Source: Chondrus crispus
Taxonomy: Eukaryota; Rhodophyta; Florideophyceae; Gigartinales; Gigartinaceae
NCBI RefSeq assembly: GCF_000350225.1
Contig: NW_005178667.1
Span: 186,001-250,000, forward strand
DNA: 64,000 nt
Direction of reading: 5' to 3'
Shown here piece by piece: positions 41,492-51,980 of the stretch; the first letter of the stretch is position 1, and the number at the start of each line of letters is the position of its first letter. The notes under the pieces are model-generated. The model ran no database searches. It saw only the letters and a program-made list of their open reading frames with translations, and was not told the DNA's origin. The position numbers were made by a program, and so were the translations under genes.

Positions 41492-43909
41492 TCAGTCTAG
41501 AGCCAGAGCCAGAAGAACATCGCTGCGAGTACTACAGAGCGATCCCTTCATACATTTGGGCCAGGAAGAGACCGGTACTTTCCCATATCTCCGCTCGAAG
41601 TTCGGGACGCCCCAAAGAGCAGATATGAATCGTGTAACGTAGACTGGCAATGTCTGAAAGCCTGGGAAACCAACTGGAGCCTCCCAACCACGGTCCCTTT
41701 GTGTATAACGAAAATGGGAGATGACGAGTCTTGCATCGCTTAGAACTTGTTCTGATGTTGAATTCACATCGCAGTCCTTGTCCAGTAGAGCAGCGGCAAA
41801 TGATTCAACGGGAGCTTTCTTGGCCGTCCTGTGTGCATATCCCTTAAGCTCGCAATCCAAAAAATTCCGATGCTGTGGTAGAGTGATACAGGCCGAGCCA
41901 CACGAGTAAGTCCCGCCGAACAGATCCAGTACTGGAGTTCCCGGAAGGGAGAACCTACAGATGATCTCCTTCAGCAATGAACGCTTTTTCTGCTCGCGAC
42001 GAACTACTCGTGATCGAGTACGATCACTTGCAGATTTTGCACGAAGCTGCTCACCTGGGAGAAGCCTTGTAACACCATCAATGACGTTTGTCCAGCCTGG
42101 ATACCGAGAAGTATTATGCCCATGACTTGAGTAGTCGACCAGTTCAAAGGATTCTGTATTGCTCAAGCCGCGCTTTGTAGCATGAATAGCCAACATGGAA
42201 AGAGAGTGCAGGGCAGTAGTCCTCTTCCCAGCATTACCAAAGTAATGACCAGGCTCCTTAATCATGACCACAGGAGATGGATCAACGTTGAAAACCACCT
42301 CATTCTCTTCTGTTACGCTCTGGAGCACTTTGAACCAGTCCTGAAACTGTACAGGAGAACAAAAAATGAAAGCGTGACCGCCATCACGGAGCCATGTGCT
42401 CGCGCACTGTGCAACTTGCTCCATCTGATTCTTGCTCAGGAAGCCATGCTCTGAGTTCGGCTGTTCGTTTGCTTGACGGTGATTGAAGGGAGGATCTGTT
42501 AACAGCAGCTGCACTTCTTTCTCATACCCTCCATATGGTGAGAGAGAATCGTCCATTTCTTGGAGATCCTCGAAGGAACATTCATAGACTCGTGCATACT
42601 TCATCATTTCACTTTGAAGTCTTTCGCAAGCCAGGAAACATTCGCAGTTCTCCGCTCCATTGCATTCCTTCGCATCCAGGAACACTTCTCCACGTTTAGA
42701 ATGTGAAGTTCCTTGAGCAACAGGGTGAACTTCTGTGGGACCTCGACTTGAGTCATTGTTGGAGAGTAGTCCACGTCGCCTGGTCTTTATGATCCTTTGT
42801 TCAATTGTGGGTAGCGAAGGAGGAGCTGCAGCGCTGCTTTGAGAAGGCAGGGACCCCCCGATTGATGACCCGTAAGCTTCTTCGACGTCTCTGAACCTCG
42901 GCGGAAGAGATTCTTTGACTGGATCGGACTGAAACTTGCGAAGCATATCCATCTGCTCACCCGTTTTCCCGCTGTACAGAGAATCAGAGAGCACCACAGA
43001 TTTGACGTCTCCTAGAAACAGTTCAGCTATTTCGCGAAAGTTTGCGTCCAGACGTTCTTCCCTAGTGGAGGCTTCCGCGTAGACTTGATCAGAACTCAAC
43101 GACGCTTGTATTGAAAGCTTCGGACAACGACTCTGCACAGACGGCGCAAAACCTTCTGCCATTCTCTTGATGACATGAAACGTAAATGTTTGGCCGTTGA
43201 ACAAGGTATAGGGTGCCACCATGACCTCAGCTGATGGGAAGTGAACAGAATGCGCGAATACGTCCCAGGCTCGAATAACGCTTTGAATGGCGAACCCGAC
43301 GCGCTGGCCTACTTCCTTAGTGACAGTGAAAGAGGGCAAAACGGCTCTGCCTAAGACTTCGACTGCTGCTTTCTTGTGCTTCTTCTTGGGTGGAGGTCTG
43401 GTACTGGCACTTCCTCCCCTTGCTGTCTTCTTAGGCCCATACCTTGCCTGAACTGCAAGCACCGTAGATATGAGAAAGAAGATTCTCTCAAACTGAGTAG
43501 CAATAGCTGAACGAAACCCTTCCTTACCTGCTTTTGGCGCTCTCTTATGAGCAGTAAAGGAAGAGGAGACCAGCAACGAGTACTTGCGATACTGTTCAGG
43601 AACGAGGGTGTAGTAGTCCCACGCACGACTGTCAAAGGTGAACTCAAGCCTCAGCGAGCAGCATACGCGATAAGCCTGATCCATATAGTTTGTTTTCAGC
43701 TTCTCGATACCGCTGGCATTACTTTCTTCAACTCCACATCCAGCCAACAAATCCATTACGGCCTGCATTTGGAGTGCCTCACTCGTCTTCATCCATTTCA
43801 AGACTTCCGAATAGGCCACGCTTCCTTCTTCTGGGACTCCCTTACTCCTAAAGTACGCGGAACGAATAGGAAGGAAGTACCTCAAGACGAGGTCTTCCGC
43901 CTTCACCAT
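41492..43909 (-). CDS. DNA amino-methyltransferase (beta-class N6-A or N4-C type)
   Basis: 805 codons from ATG 43909. The first ~450 residues are unrecognised, with a basic patch (PPPKKKHKKA) that may direct nuclear import. The catalytic domain spans roughly residues 460-700. Motif IV VQLLLTDPPFNHRQ is at about 471, and the AdoMet-binding motif I is later, PVLDLFGGTYSCG at about 660, followed by HRNFLDCEL. Motif IV before motif I marks the beta class (MT-A/N4-type, Pfam N6_N4_Mtase-like), which methylates adenine N6 or cytosine N4. The C-terminal ~110 residues lead to a TGA and then the SET domain. A 15.7-kb retrotransposon sits 29 bp upstream of the start codon. Confidence 0.75.
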   Translation of the reverse strand: MVKAEDLVLRYFLPIRSAYFRSKGVPEEGSVAYSEVLKWMKTSEALQMQAVMDLLAGCGVEESNASGIEKLKTNYMDQAYRVCCSLRLEFTFDSRAWDYYTLVPEQYRKYSLLVSSSFTAHKRAPKAGKEGFRSAIATQFERIFFLISTVLAVQARYGPKKTARGGSASTRPPPKKKHKKAAVEVLGRAVLPSFTVTKEVGQRVGFAIQSVIRAWDVFAHSVHFPSAEVMVAPYTLFNGQTFTFHVIKRMAEGFAPSVQSRCPKLSIQASLSSDQVYAEASTREERLDANFREIAELFLGDVKSVVLSDSLYSGKTGEQMDMLRKFQSDPVKESLPPRFRDVEEAYGSSIGGSLPSQSSAAAPPSLPTIEQRIIKTRRRGLLSNNDSSRGPTEVHPVAQGTSHSKRGEVFLDAKECNGAENCECFLACERLQSEMMKYARVYECSFEDLQEMDDSLSPYGGYEKEVQLLLTDPPFNHRQANEQPNSEHGFLSKNQMEQVAQCASTWLRDGGHAFIFCSPVQFQDWFKVLQSVTEENEVVFNVDPSPVVMIKEPGHYFGNAGKRTTALHSLSMLAIHATKRGLSNTESFELVDYSSHGHNTSRYPGWTNVIDGVTRLLPGEQLRAKSASDRTRSRVVRREQKKRSLLKEIICRFSLPGTPVLDLFGGTYSCGSACITLPQHRNFLDCELKGYAHRTAKKAPVESFAAALLDKDCDVNSTSEQVLSDARLVISHFRYTQRDRGWEAPVGFPGFQTLPVYVTRFISALWGVPNFERRYGKVPVSSWPKCMKGSLCSTRSDVLLALALD

Positions 43910-43937
43910 TTCTCAATGTCGATAGCGAGCTGAAAAT

Positions 43938-43942
43938 GTAGT
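43938..43942. repeat. Target-site duplication GTAGT (left) of the chromovirus
   Basis: GTAGT at 43938-43942 is repeated at 59674-59678 directly after the 3' LTR, as expected for integrase-made 5-bp staggered cuts. Confidence 0.85.
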
Positions 43943-44610
43943 TGTAGTATAACCCCCCCCTGGGGCTTTATTTTAGATTGGATCAACTCAGAACCGGATC
44001 GGTTACTGTAGGGCTCGATGCTCTACAGTACCACCACGTGTACCCCCGAGTACAGGGGCGCACCTGTACACGTGTACGCGCGGGACCGAAGAACGCACAC
44101 ACACGTGTACTGTCAGCCCCGATGGCTGACAGTATTACAGTGTCGACCGACCGCTACAGTACGTCGCTACAGCACATCGGTACTGTACTATTATGATAGG
44201 TTATTATGCACATTAAATATGGAGCGGACCGGCGGCGGTGGAGGAGGACAAGTACGGGCTTGTCACCCACCGACCGCCAAGGTCCGACTTCCCGCTTATT
44301 CTAAGGTAGCGCTCGCTAACTACCTTAGAGCGGCACCGAGCGCGGGTTGAGGACGCGCGCGGTACGCCCACGAGTCGACTCCGCCTCCGCCCGTCGGTAC
44401 TGGATCGTTACCCAGTACCGCGCCGGGGCGTCGAGGCGTCGAACCGCTCGCGCATACCGGCGTCCTCCCCGTTCCCGCTCTACCACGCTACCCGGGCCCG
44501 CTACCCGGTGCCGTTAGCTGGTGTCCCGCTTCACCCCCGTCTTCCCGTTCGGACGGGGTCTACGTCGAGCTGTGCATACACCCCTCTCCGTTGGGGCTGT
44601 TTATGCTACA
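43943..44610 (+). repeat. Chromovirus 5' LTR
   Basis: 668 bp, TGTAGTATAACC...TATGCTACA. It contains an 11-bp stem-loop at 44108-44134 and a 9-bp inverted pair CTAAGGTAG/CTACCTTAG near 44300-44327. It lies 33 bp from the methyltransferase start codon, in the opposite orientation. Confidence 0.92.
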
Positions 44611-44611
44611 G

Positions 44612-44630
44612 TGGTCTCCCGACCTAGAAG
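44612..44630 (+). other. Chromovirus primer-binding site
   Basis: TGGTCTCCCGACCTAGAAG starts one base after the LTR with the TGG typical of a tRNA 3' CCA complement. The left-edge element has the same site. Confidence 0.8.
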
Positions 44631-44690
44631 ACCCTGGAGTCCGATCTCCGACAAGACTTCCGCTTCCCTCCGCGAACCGATCGCGTCGAG

Positions 44691-47253
44691 ATGAGCCAAG
44701 AGTTTGAGCCCTCGATCCGCTCCGAAGCGGCGGATCTGAGTCCGGCCGCTGTGCAGTCCCCATCTGCCTCGTCGGGTGACGGCGACGCAGGTCCTCGTGA
44801 CCGCGAACCGTCGCTCGGATCCTCCGAGGAAAGAGCGGCGGCGATGTTCGAACGCATAGCCGAATACATCGAGGAAGTCCGTACTTCCCTTCGGATCGAT
44901 GTATCGGACCATGTTTACTCGATGTATGGCCGAACTCCGCTCCCTGCGTGAAGGGAGGTTCGATAGAGTGACGCAGTCCTTAGAGAATCTCCGAGCACTG
45001 ATCGACGAGTTACGCTCGCGGATCGTGCTCGTCGAAGACTCCCGTTTCGCCTCGCCCGGACCGTCCGGGCAAGGTCGCCCTGAGAGGGCGACCTCGGTGA
45101 GACAACCCGAGGACCGAACCTCTCCGTCCGCAGAGCAATTGGGTGCGTTTGCGCACCTCTCCGCTGAGCTCGACGCCACTCGTCGGCGTGCTCGTGACAT
45201 GGAACGTACCATGGCCGAAAGGCTACCCGGTGCCCCCCGAGAGGGCCCGGTGGTACCGTACCTCCGAGCGCCGCCGCCCCCGAGGGTTGGCGTCCGACTG
45301 GTGCCGCTACCAGTCGGACTGCAGAAGGAAGCCGTCTTCCGATAGACGCGAACTTCGCGTCTGAGACCCAGGCCTTGCTACCTATCGTCGGAAGTAGGCC
45401 GCAAGTGGACCGCGTATCGTACGCGGACGAAGAGGACCGTGGAGGAGCCGCCCGCGGATCTGGAGAACCGATGTTCTCCGTCGATCCCCGCTGGGGCGGG
45501 TACCCGCCGGCGAGTTACCCCGAGCATCCAGGTCCGGTAGACGTCCGTACGCTACCGGTTACCTCCTTCGGCACGCTGGGTCCCGCTGAACCCGGGCTCG
45601 AGCTGGTACATACGATGATCCAAGAGTTCAGCGCCGTTGCTGACTATCGTATGTACCGCTTCGATAACACCTCGAGGCTCGTTACCTCGGGTGACGCGGG
45701 ACGGATCGCGAAGTACGTCCAACGCTGTCGTGGGATCCGTCCCACGATGCGCAGCTTCGACGGTACCGACCCGATCCAGCTGCTGCCGTTCTTGAAGGAT
45801 ATCCGAATCACCTTCAACTCGCAACACCTGACCGAAGGTGTTGCGGTACGAGTCCTCGCGCACTTCCTCGAGCGCGACGCGGAGCGCCTGTATACGAGCT
45901 ATACGATGCGTAGCCTCCGCGCCGGCCAGCTCCACGACGACGTGAGCTGGCCGCGTGAATCAATTCTTAAAACGCTACCTCACGGACGACGTGTTAGGTG
46001 AAGCGTACGACGCTGTCGCTACGGCGCGACAGCAATCGCATGAGACGGAAAGCACGTTTGCTGACAGACTCGAGACTGCCGCGTTCCGATGCACGGCAGT
46101 CTTCTCCGAACAGTCCCTCGCGCACTACTTCGTGCGGGGACTTGCACCGGCAACCCGTGCCGCAGTATCCGAAACTGTGCAAAGGCTGCCAGGCAGTCAG
46201 AAGACCGATCTTCGGACCATCCGCCGTATCGCCATGGCGGAAGGTACAACGTACCGCGCTCGGCGCAGTTTACCTCTGCCGGATTCGAAACCGGCAGGGA
46301 AGGCTGGCAGGACTACGAAGTCCGCCGCGACAAGTTCGCCCGCCTCGACCCTCCATATCGGGGAGAATGAGTGGCAGGCCGACCCTGTCCTCATTACGCA
46401 AGGAGCAGGGCCCGTGGGGGCACGAACCCCCTCACCGATGTCGACCGGAACGACATCGAGTTACGCGACCGCATTCGCAGCCACTCCAAGAGTGGCAAGG
46501 GGTACGGACCCCCGGGTCGCAGAGCTCGACATATCGAGCCGAGATGCAGGAGGCGAAGTGCCTCGCGTGCCCCTCCTCACCGATGAAGAGGCGCCGCACG
46601 AGGCGACCTTCACCTCAACGGACGGCAGCGCGTACGTGTGCTGGCTATGCCGTACGTACGGGCATGCCATGTACGCGTGCCCGTTCCTGTCGCCGGAACA
46701 ACGAATGTTCACGGCGTACAGGAACTACCGCTACCAGATGGAGACGCGCCCCGGTGCGCGTACTCTCCTCGGGCAAGCGGTGGGCGAGGGCCGTCCCCCG
46801 CGTCAAGGTTTCCCGAACCGAACGGGTGGGGGCGCACGCTTCGCCCCCCGTGGAGGCGGGTACCGTCGTAACGAAGTCGATCGTCGGGATCGACCCGCCT
46901 ATCGCCAGGCGGACACAAGGTACCCGCGCCAAGGAGAGAGAGGGGACCGAGACCGTTCTCGGTTACCCCAGCAGATACAAAATGCGATAATGTACCTGCA
47001 AGACTGGGTAGAGGATCCGTACCCTCTACCCACGGAGGGTCACGAAAGAGAGCCGACTTGCTTCGTCCCCCATATCCTGCGACGACCGGACGCCGCAGGT
47101 CAAGGCCCGGAAGTACCCGAGTACTTCGCCAAGGCCGCCGAGCCGCAGTGTGGGAATCGTCCCGACCCACGCGACCGGCTACCGGAAGAAGACCTGGCCG
47201 TCGATAGCCAGGAGGTTAGCTCCGATAGCACGGGTAGTTCGAAAAAAGGGTAA
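44691..47253 (+). pseudogene. Chromovirus gag
   Basis: Begins MSQEFEPSIRSEAADLSP at 44691. Frame changes occur near 44930, 45350 and 45950, with readable coding throughout. Order: a helical N-terminus (MFERIAEYIEEVR), coiled-coil text (LENLRALIDELRSRIVLVE), a retrotransposon-gag core (RSFDGTDPIQLLPFLKDIRITFN; RLETAAFRCTAVF), and a zinc knuckle CWLCRTYGHAMYAC (CX2CX4HX4C) near 46638-46680. The tail is Arg/Gly-rich (RFAPRGGGYRRNEVDRRDR). Gag forms the particle and binds RNA. The frame breaks inactivate it, unless they are sequencing errors. Confidence 0.8.
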
Positions 47254-47392
47254 AGACGGTTACGTACACGCGGTCGCGTGAGCCGTCTTTTTCCCATGAA
47301 CTAGACCCGACCCCGCGTGCTCGCCAAGGACACGGGGGTATTGTCCGATAATACATTCCCCGCTTCCGGAGGCGGGCACGGGAGCTCCTGTA

Positions 47393-50300
47393 ATGCCGAT
47401 ACAGGAGGGAGCGCACGTCAAGGCCTCCGAAGGCCCGACGTTAGGAGAACAAGACAACGGGACAGCCGACGTCCCGGTGAGGCGTAACGATGGCGCCAGG
47501 GGCAACCACGACCGAAAAGGTTCGGTCGACCCCTTGGCTCCCGCGTGCCCAAGGTCGCCGGAGAAAAGTCCGTGTCATACGGACTCGAGTAATCCGAGGG
47601 GGGTCACTGATCCGCGGACGCCCCAAGGAAGGGGGAGAAGGAAACGCAAGCGGGGCCAGCAACGAAATCGAAGGCCCCGGCGGAACGACCTCACCGATAA
47701 GGTCGCCCCGAAGGTCGTCGACGGCGTCATTTGCCTTCTGACGTCGAAGATCTACAACGTCCTCGGCTCGATAGCCACAGAGGGGAATGCATTTAAACCC
47801 CGCACGATCGCTGTTGATACGTGCTCGGGGTATAATCTGGTGAGGAAGGCCGACCTTCCCCCCGATTGGACGCGTTACGTCGTGCACGACGCACCTCTGC
47901 CACGATTGGCAGGCGCGAATAGCAACCCCCTCAAGCTTTCGGCCGTCGTCCGCCTGGCGGTGCGGTTGAGGAACACGGTGTTCCGAATTCCGTTCGTAGT
48001 CGCGGACCAGCTCGCCGTGCGGGTCCTTCTCGGCACGGCCTTCATCGATACGCACGTGCGATGTATCGACATCGAAGCTCAACGAATGGAGCTACGCCAA
48101 GGCGGTTCCGTCGCCATCGTCGACGGAAAGGGGGAGTCGACTCCCCCTACCAGGCGACACGGACGACACACGGGTCGGCCAGACGTACGCGAGGAGGCCC
48201 TGCAAGCGATCCGAATCGCCCGCTGGGTTACCATCCCCGCGATGTCACAAGCCCGCGTGCGTGTGACAACCGCGGGGAGGGGCCTCGTGTTCCTGGAACC
48301 CAAGCCCTCACTCCAACACCGACATGGAGTGAGGCTGACGAATGGCGTCGCGGAGGTCCTACCGAATCAGACCTTCGACGTCATCGTCGCGAATTTCTCA
48401 CGACGAGAAAAGAGGCTTCGGAAGCACACCGTCGTGGGATACGCGAAGCGCAACCCCCTCGTGATCCTCACTCCCGAACGTAAGGTCGCCGAGGGGATCG
48501 CGCACGCGCTACACCTGACCGACTTGACCGATCAAGTCGGTGGCGTAGGAGTTGGCCGATCCAACTCTGACGATAAGACCACCGCCGGGGGCAGGGGGGT
48601 CGACCCGGACGAACGGTCACCTTTATGCCAACCGACGGCGAGGGGTACTGTACTCCCCCAGCAAAAGGATCCCGAAAATCCACCGATGGATTGGGAAAAA
48701 GAGATCGACCTGTCATACATCGACGATGACAAGCTCCGTGGCCACGTACTCGAGATGCTCCGTAAGCACTCGAGTCTGTGGAGCGGTGCGCTTGGAACGA
48801 TCCAAGCCACGGAGCACCGCATTCCCCTCGAACCGGGAACGAAACCGATTCGTTCCATGCCCTATCGGAAGGGCCCGGCCATGCGCGAAATGGTCGCGAA
48901 GGAGGTCAACAAGATGTTGAACGCAGGGGTTATCGAACCCGCGAGCACCGAGTGGGCGTCCCCTGTGGTGCTCGTACCGAAGAAAGACGGCTCTCTTCGG
49001 TTCTGCGTGGACTACCGGCGTCTCAACGCGAAGACCGCAGCGGATTCGTATCCGCTGCCACGGATGGACGACTGCATCGACTCGTTAGGAGATGCAGCCG
49101 TCTTCACCACGCTGGACTGCAATTCCGGTTATTGGCAGATCCCGGTCGCTCCGGAAGACCGGGATAAGACCACGTTTACGACGCACATGGGCACGTTTCG
49201 CCATTTGCGCATGCCGTTTGGACTCAAAGGGGCACCGGCCACCTTCCAACGTGCGCTCAACATAATACTCTCCGGAGTCCGCTGGCAAATATGCCTCGTC
49301 TATCTCGACGACGTGATCGTGTTCTCCCGTACGCACGGAGAACACGCGAGGCATCTCGATACCGTCTTGAGCTTACTGCGGAGTTCCGGTATCTCCCTTA
49401 AGCTCAAGAAATGCAGTTTCTTCCGACCGAAAGTGCACCACCTGGGGCACGTCATCTCCCCAGGCAAGTTGAGCGTGGCCGATACGGCGGCCGACGCTTT
49501 CAAGACGTTCACGTTCCCGAGGACGTTGACGCAAGTGCGCTCGTTTCTCGGGGCGTGTAACTTATACCGCCGATTCGTTAAGGGGTTCGCTAAGATTGCG
49601 CGTCCTCTGACCGACATGACGCGCAAGGATTCGGATCCCGATTTCTATAACCCCACGGAGCTGCAACTTCAGGCGTTCGAGAACCTTAAGAAGTGCATGA
49701 TTGCTCCGCCGATCTTCGCGTTGCCCCGGCACGGTCGTCCGTACGTGATAGACACCGACGCGAGTGCCTACCAACTCGGCTGCGCCTTACTTCAGGAGCA
49801 CGAAGAGCCGAACGACTGGCGCCCCGTGGGGTATTGGTCGTACTCACTGTCAGATAGTGAGCGCAACTACAGCGCTACCGAACGCGAGTGCTTCGCCGTA
49901 GTGTGGGCCGTCCGCACACTACGGCCGTACGTAGAAGGCACGAAGTTCACCGTACGGACGGACCATGACGCCCTCCGATGGCTCATGTCCCTCATCGAGA
50001 GTTCCGGAAGACTCACCCGGTGGCGGCTACGTCTGGCTGAATACGATTTCACCATTCAGTACCGCCCCGGGCGCGTGCATCAGGTGCCCGATGCTCTGTC
50101 ACGACTCGTGTCGCCGAAGATCGCCGATGACCCTCGCCCCACCGTCGAGGTAGATGACGACATCCCCACTTTCGACGGGGGCACGACAGTTCGAGACGTA
50201 TCGAACGAGCTCGCGGACCACGCTTGTACTGCGAGCTGTGATCACCAGGCCGTCCATGTCTTCGTGACGACACGGAACCAAGCTGAAGCCCAGACAAGGT

Positions 50301-51972
50301 CGCGCGTACGGACGCGCGACGAACTGCGAGGCGACGACGAGGCCCCCGCTCTCCAAGGACCCAATTCTTTTTGGGAGGAGAACGACGAGTTCGACGCCGC
50401 CGACATCCAGCGTACCGAAGACCCCGATGCTGGCGCGCTCGACTCCCCGGTCGCCCCACCGCAGGACGACCTTCCGGCCCCTCTTACGATAGAGGAGATA
50501 GCCGAGGAGCAACGCGTGGATGACTTCTGCCAAACCGTTTTGGCACGACAGTCAGAGTCCCGGGACTCCGCGTTCTTCGAGGACCACCAGGGGGTGCTCA
50601 AGCAGAGACACCCCTTCGACCCTGATATCGTACAGGTGGTGGTACCTCGGATGCTCCGAGCCAGGCTCCTTCGCCTGTGCCACAACCCGGCCATCGCGGG
50701 GCACCCGGGTCAGAACCGTATGTACTACGCACTTCGACGCGAGTATTACTGGCCCCACCTAGCTGCAGACGTCACAGCCACGGTGCGAGGGTGTCGAACC
50801 TGCGCGATGAACGGGGTGAAGCTGAGGAAACATCTCAACCGATTGAGATTGTTTCCAGCTACGAGGCCGCTCGAGAGCCTGGCAATCGACATCTTGGGGC
50901 CGCTCCCCAAGACGAAGGCAGGAAAATGGTTCCTGCTCGTGATTACGGACCGCTTTAGCAAGCTGACGCAAGTCGTGGCGCTCCGCACGATAACCGCATA
51001 GACCTTCGCAGTTGCGTTCTGCGAGTCGTGGGTGTTTAAATACGGCGTCCCGCGCACGTTGCTGTCGGATAACGGACCGCAATTCAACGCCAAGTTCTTC
51101 CACAGCACGTGCCGTGTTCTGGGGATAACGAATATGTACACATCGGCATACCATCCCCAAACGAGCGGGCAAGTTGAGCGATACAACCGAACGATCGCCG
51201 CGATGCTACGCAACTACGTAGGCGAACATCAAGATGACTGGGACGTGTACGTGGGGCCGCTTACGTACGCGTATAACTCCCACGTACAACGCACCACCGG
51301 CACGACGCCGTTCGAGCTCGTGCTCAGCAGACCACCGCCGGAGTTTTCGCTTCGACGACCCGACGGTGACGCCCCCCTGCCGACAGAGGGGACCAACGTG
51401 CCGAGTTCCTCAAGACCTTGGATTCGACTATCCAGAAGGCCTACGGGAGCCTGCGTCGGACGCAGGCTCGCTACAAGCGCGACTTCGATAAGCGCATACG
51501 ACGTATTAATTCCCGGCTCCGTCCCGGAGAATACGTATATCTCAACCCCACCGATGGGGCTAAGACATCGAACAAGCTCGCCTCGCCAGCTGTCGGACCC
51601 TACCGCGTGCTCGCCAATGACCGCCGAACCATCACGATCGATCGTGATGGGGTCACCGAGCGAGTCTCCGCCGACCGCTGCGTGTACGCGCCGTCTCCCA
51701 TAGACGCGCCACGAGCAAGTACGACGACCCCGCGGGACCTCGCCGATAAGGTCACCGCGGGAACGCAGTATGCAGTCGAACGGCTACTGAGACATCGAGT
51801 CATGGAAGACGGGACTACGGAGTTCCTCATTAAGTGGGCCGATTACGACGCGCCCACTTGGACTGCGCGGACTCACGTCCCGGAGGAATTGGTGTCTCGT
51901 TACGCCCAACGCCTCCGGAGACGTACCGGCAGAGACCTCACCCAAACCGTGAACGCGGACGTTCACGCTTAA
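47393..51972 (+). pseudogene. Chromovirus pol: PR-RT-RNase H-IN-chromodomain
   Basis: A long frame from ATG 47393. Protease has AVDTCSGYNLV (D-T-C-S instead of D-T/S-G) at about residue 141. RT has EWASPVVLVPKKDGSLRFCVDYRRLN and CLVYLDDVIVFS (about residue 636). RNase H has YVIDTDASAYQLG and RTDHDALRWL. The integrase zinc finger is CHNPAIAGHPG...CRTCAMNG, with core IDILGPLPKT, LLSDNGPQFN and QTSGQVERYN. A TAG at 50999-51001 splits the integrase. A frameshift near 51400 leads to the C-terminus with a chromodomain (YAVERLLRHRV...TEFLIKWADYDAPTWT), which in chromoviruses targets heterochromatin. The stop codon TAA at 51970-51972 is inside a purine tract. Confidence 0.93.
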
Positions 51973-51980
51973 GGGGGGGC
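51949..51980 (+). repeat. Pol tail plus polypurine tract, first copy
   Basis: The last pol codons VNADVHA-stop merge into TTAAGGGGGGG. Nearly the same 32 bp recurs at 58970-59002 (VDADVPA-stop plus a longer G run), directly before the 3' LTR. Confidence 0.8.
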
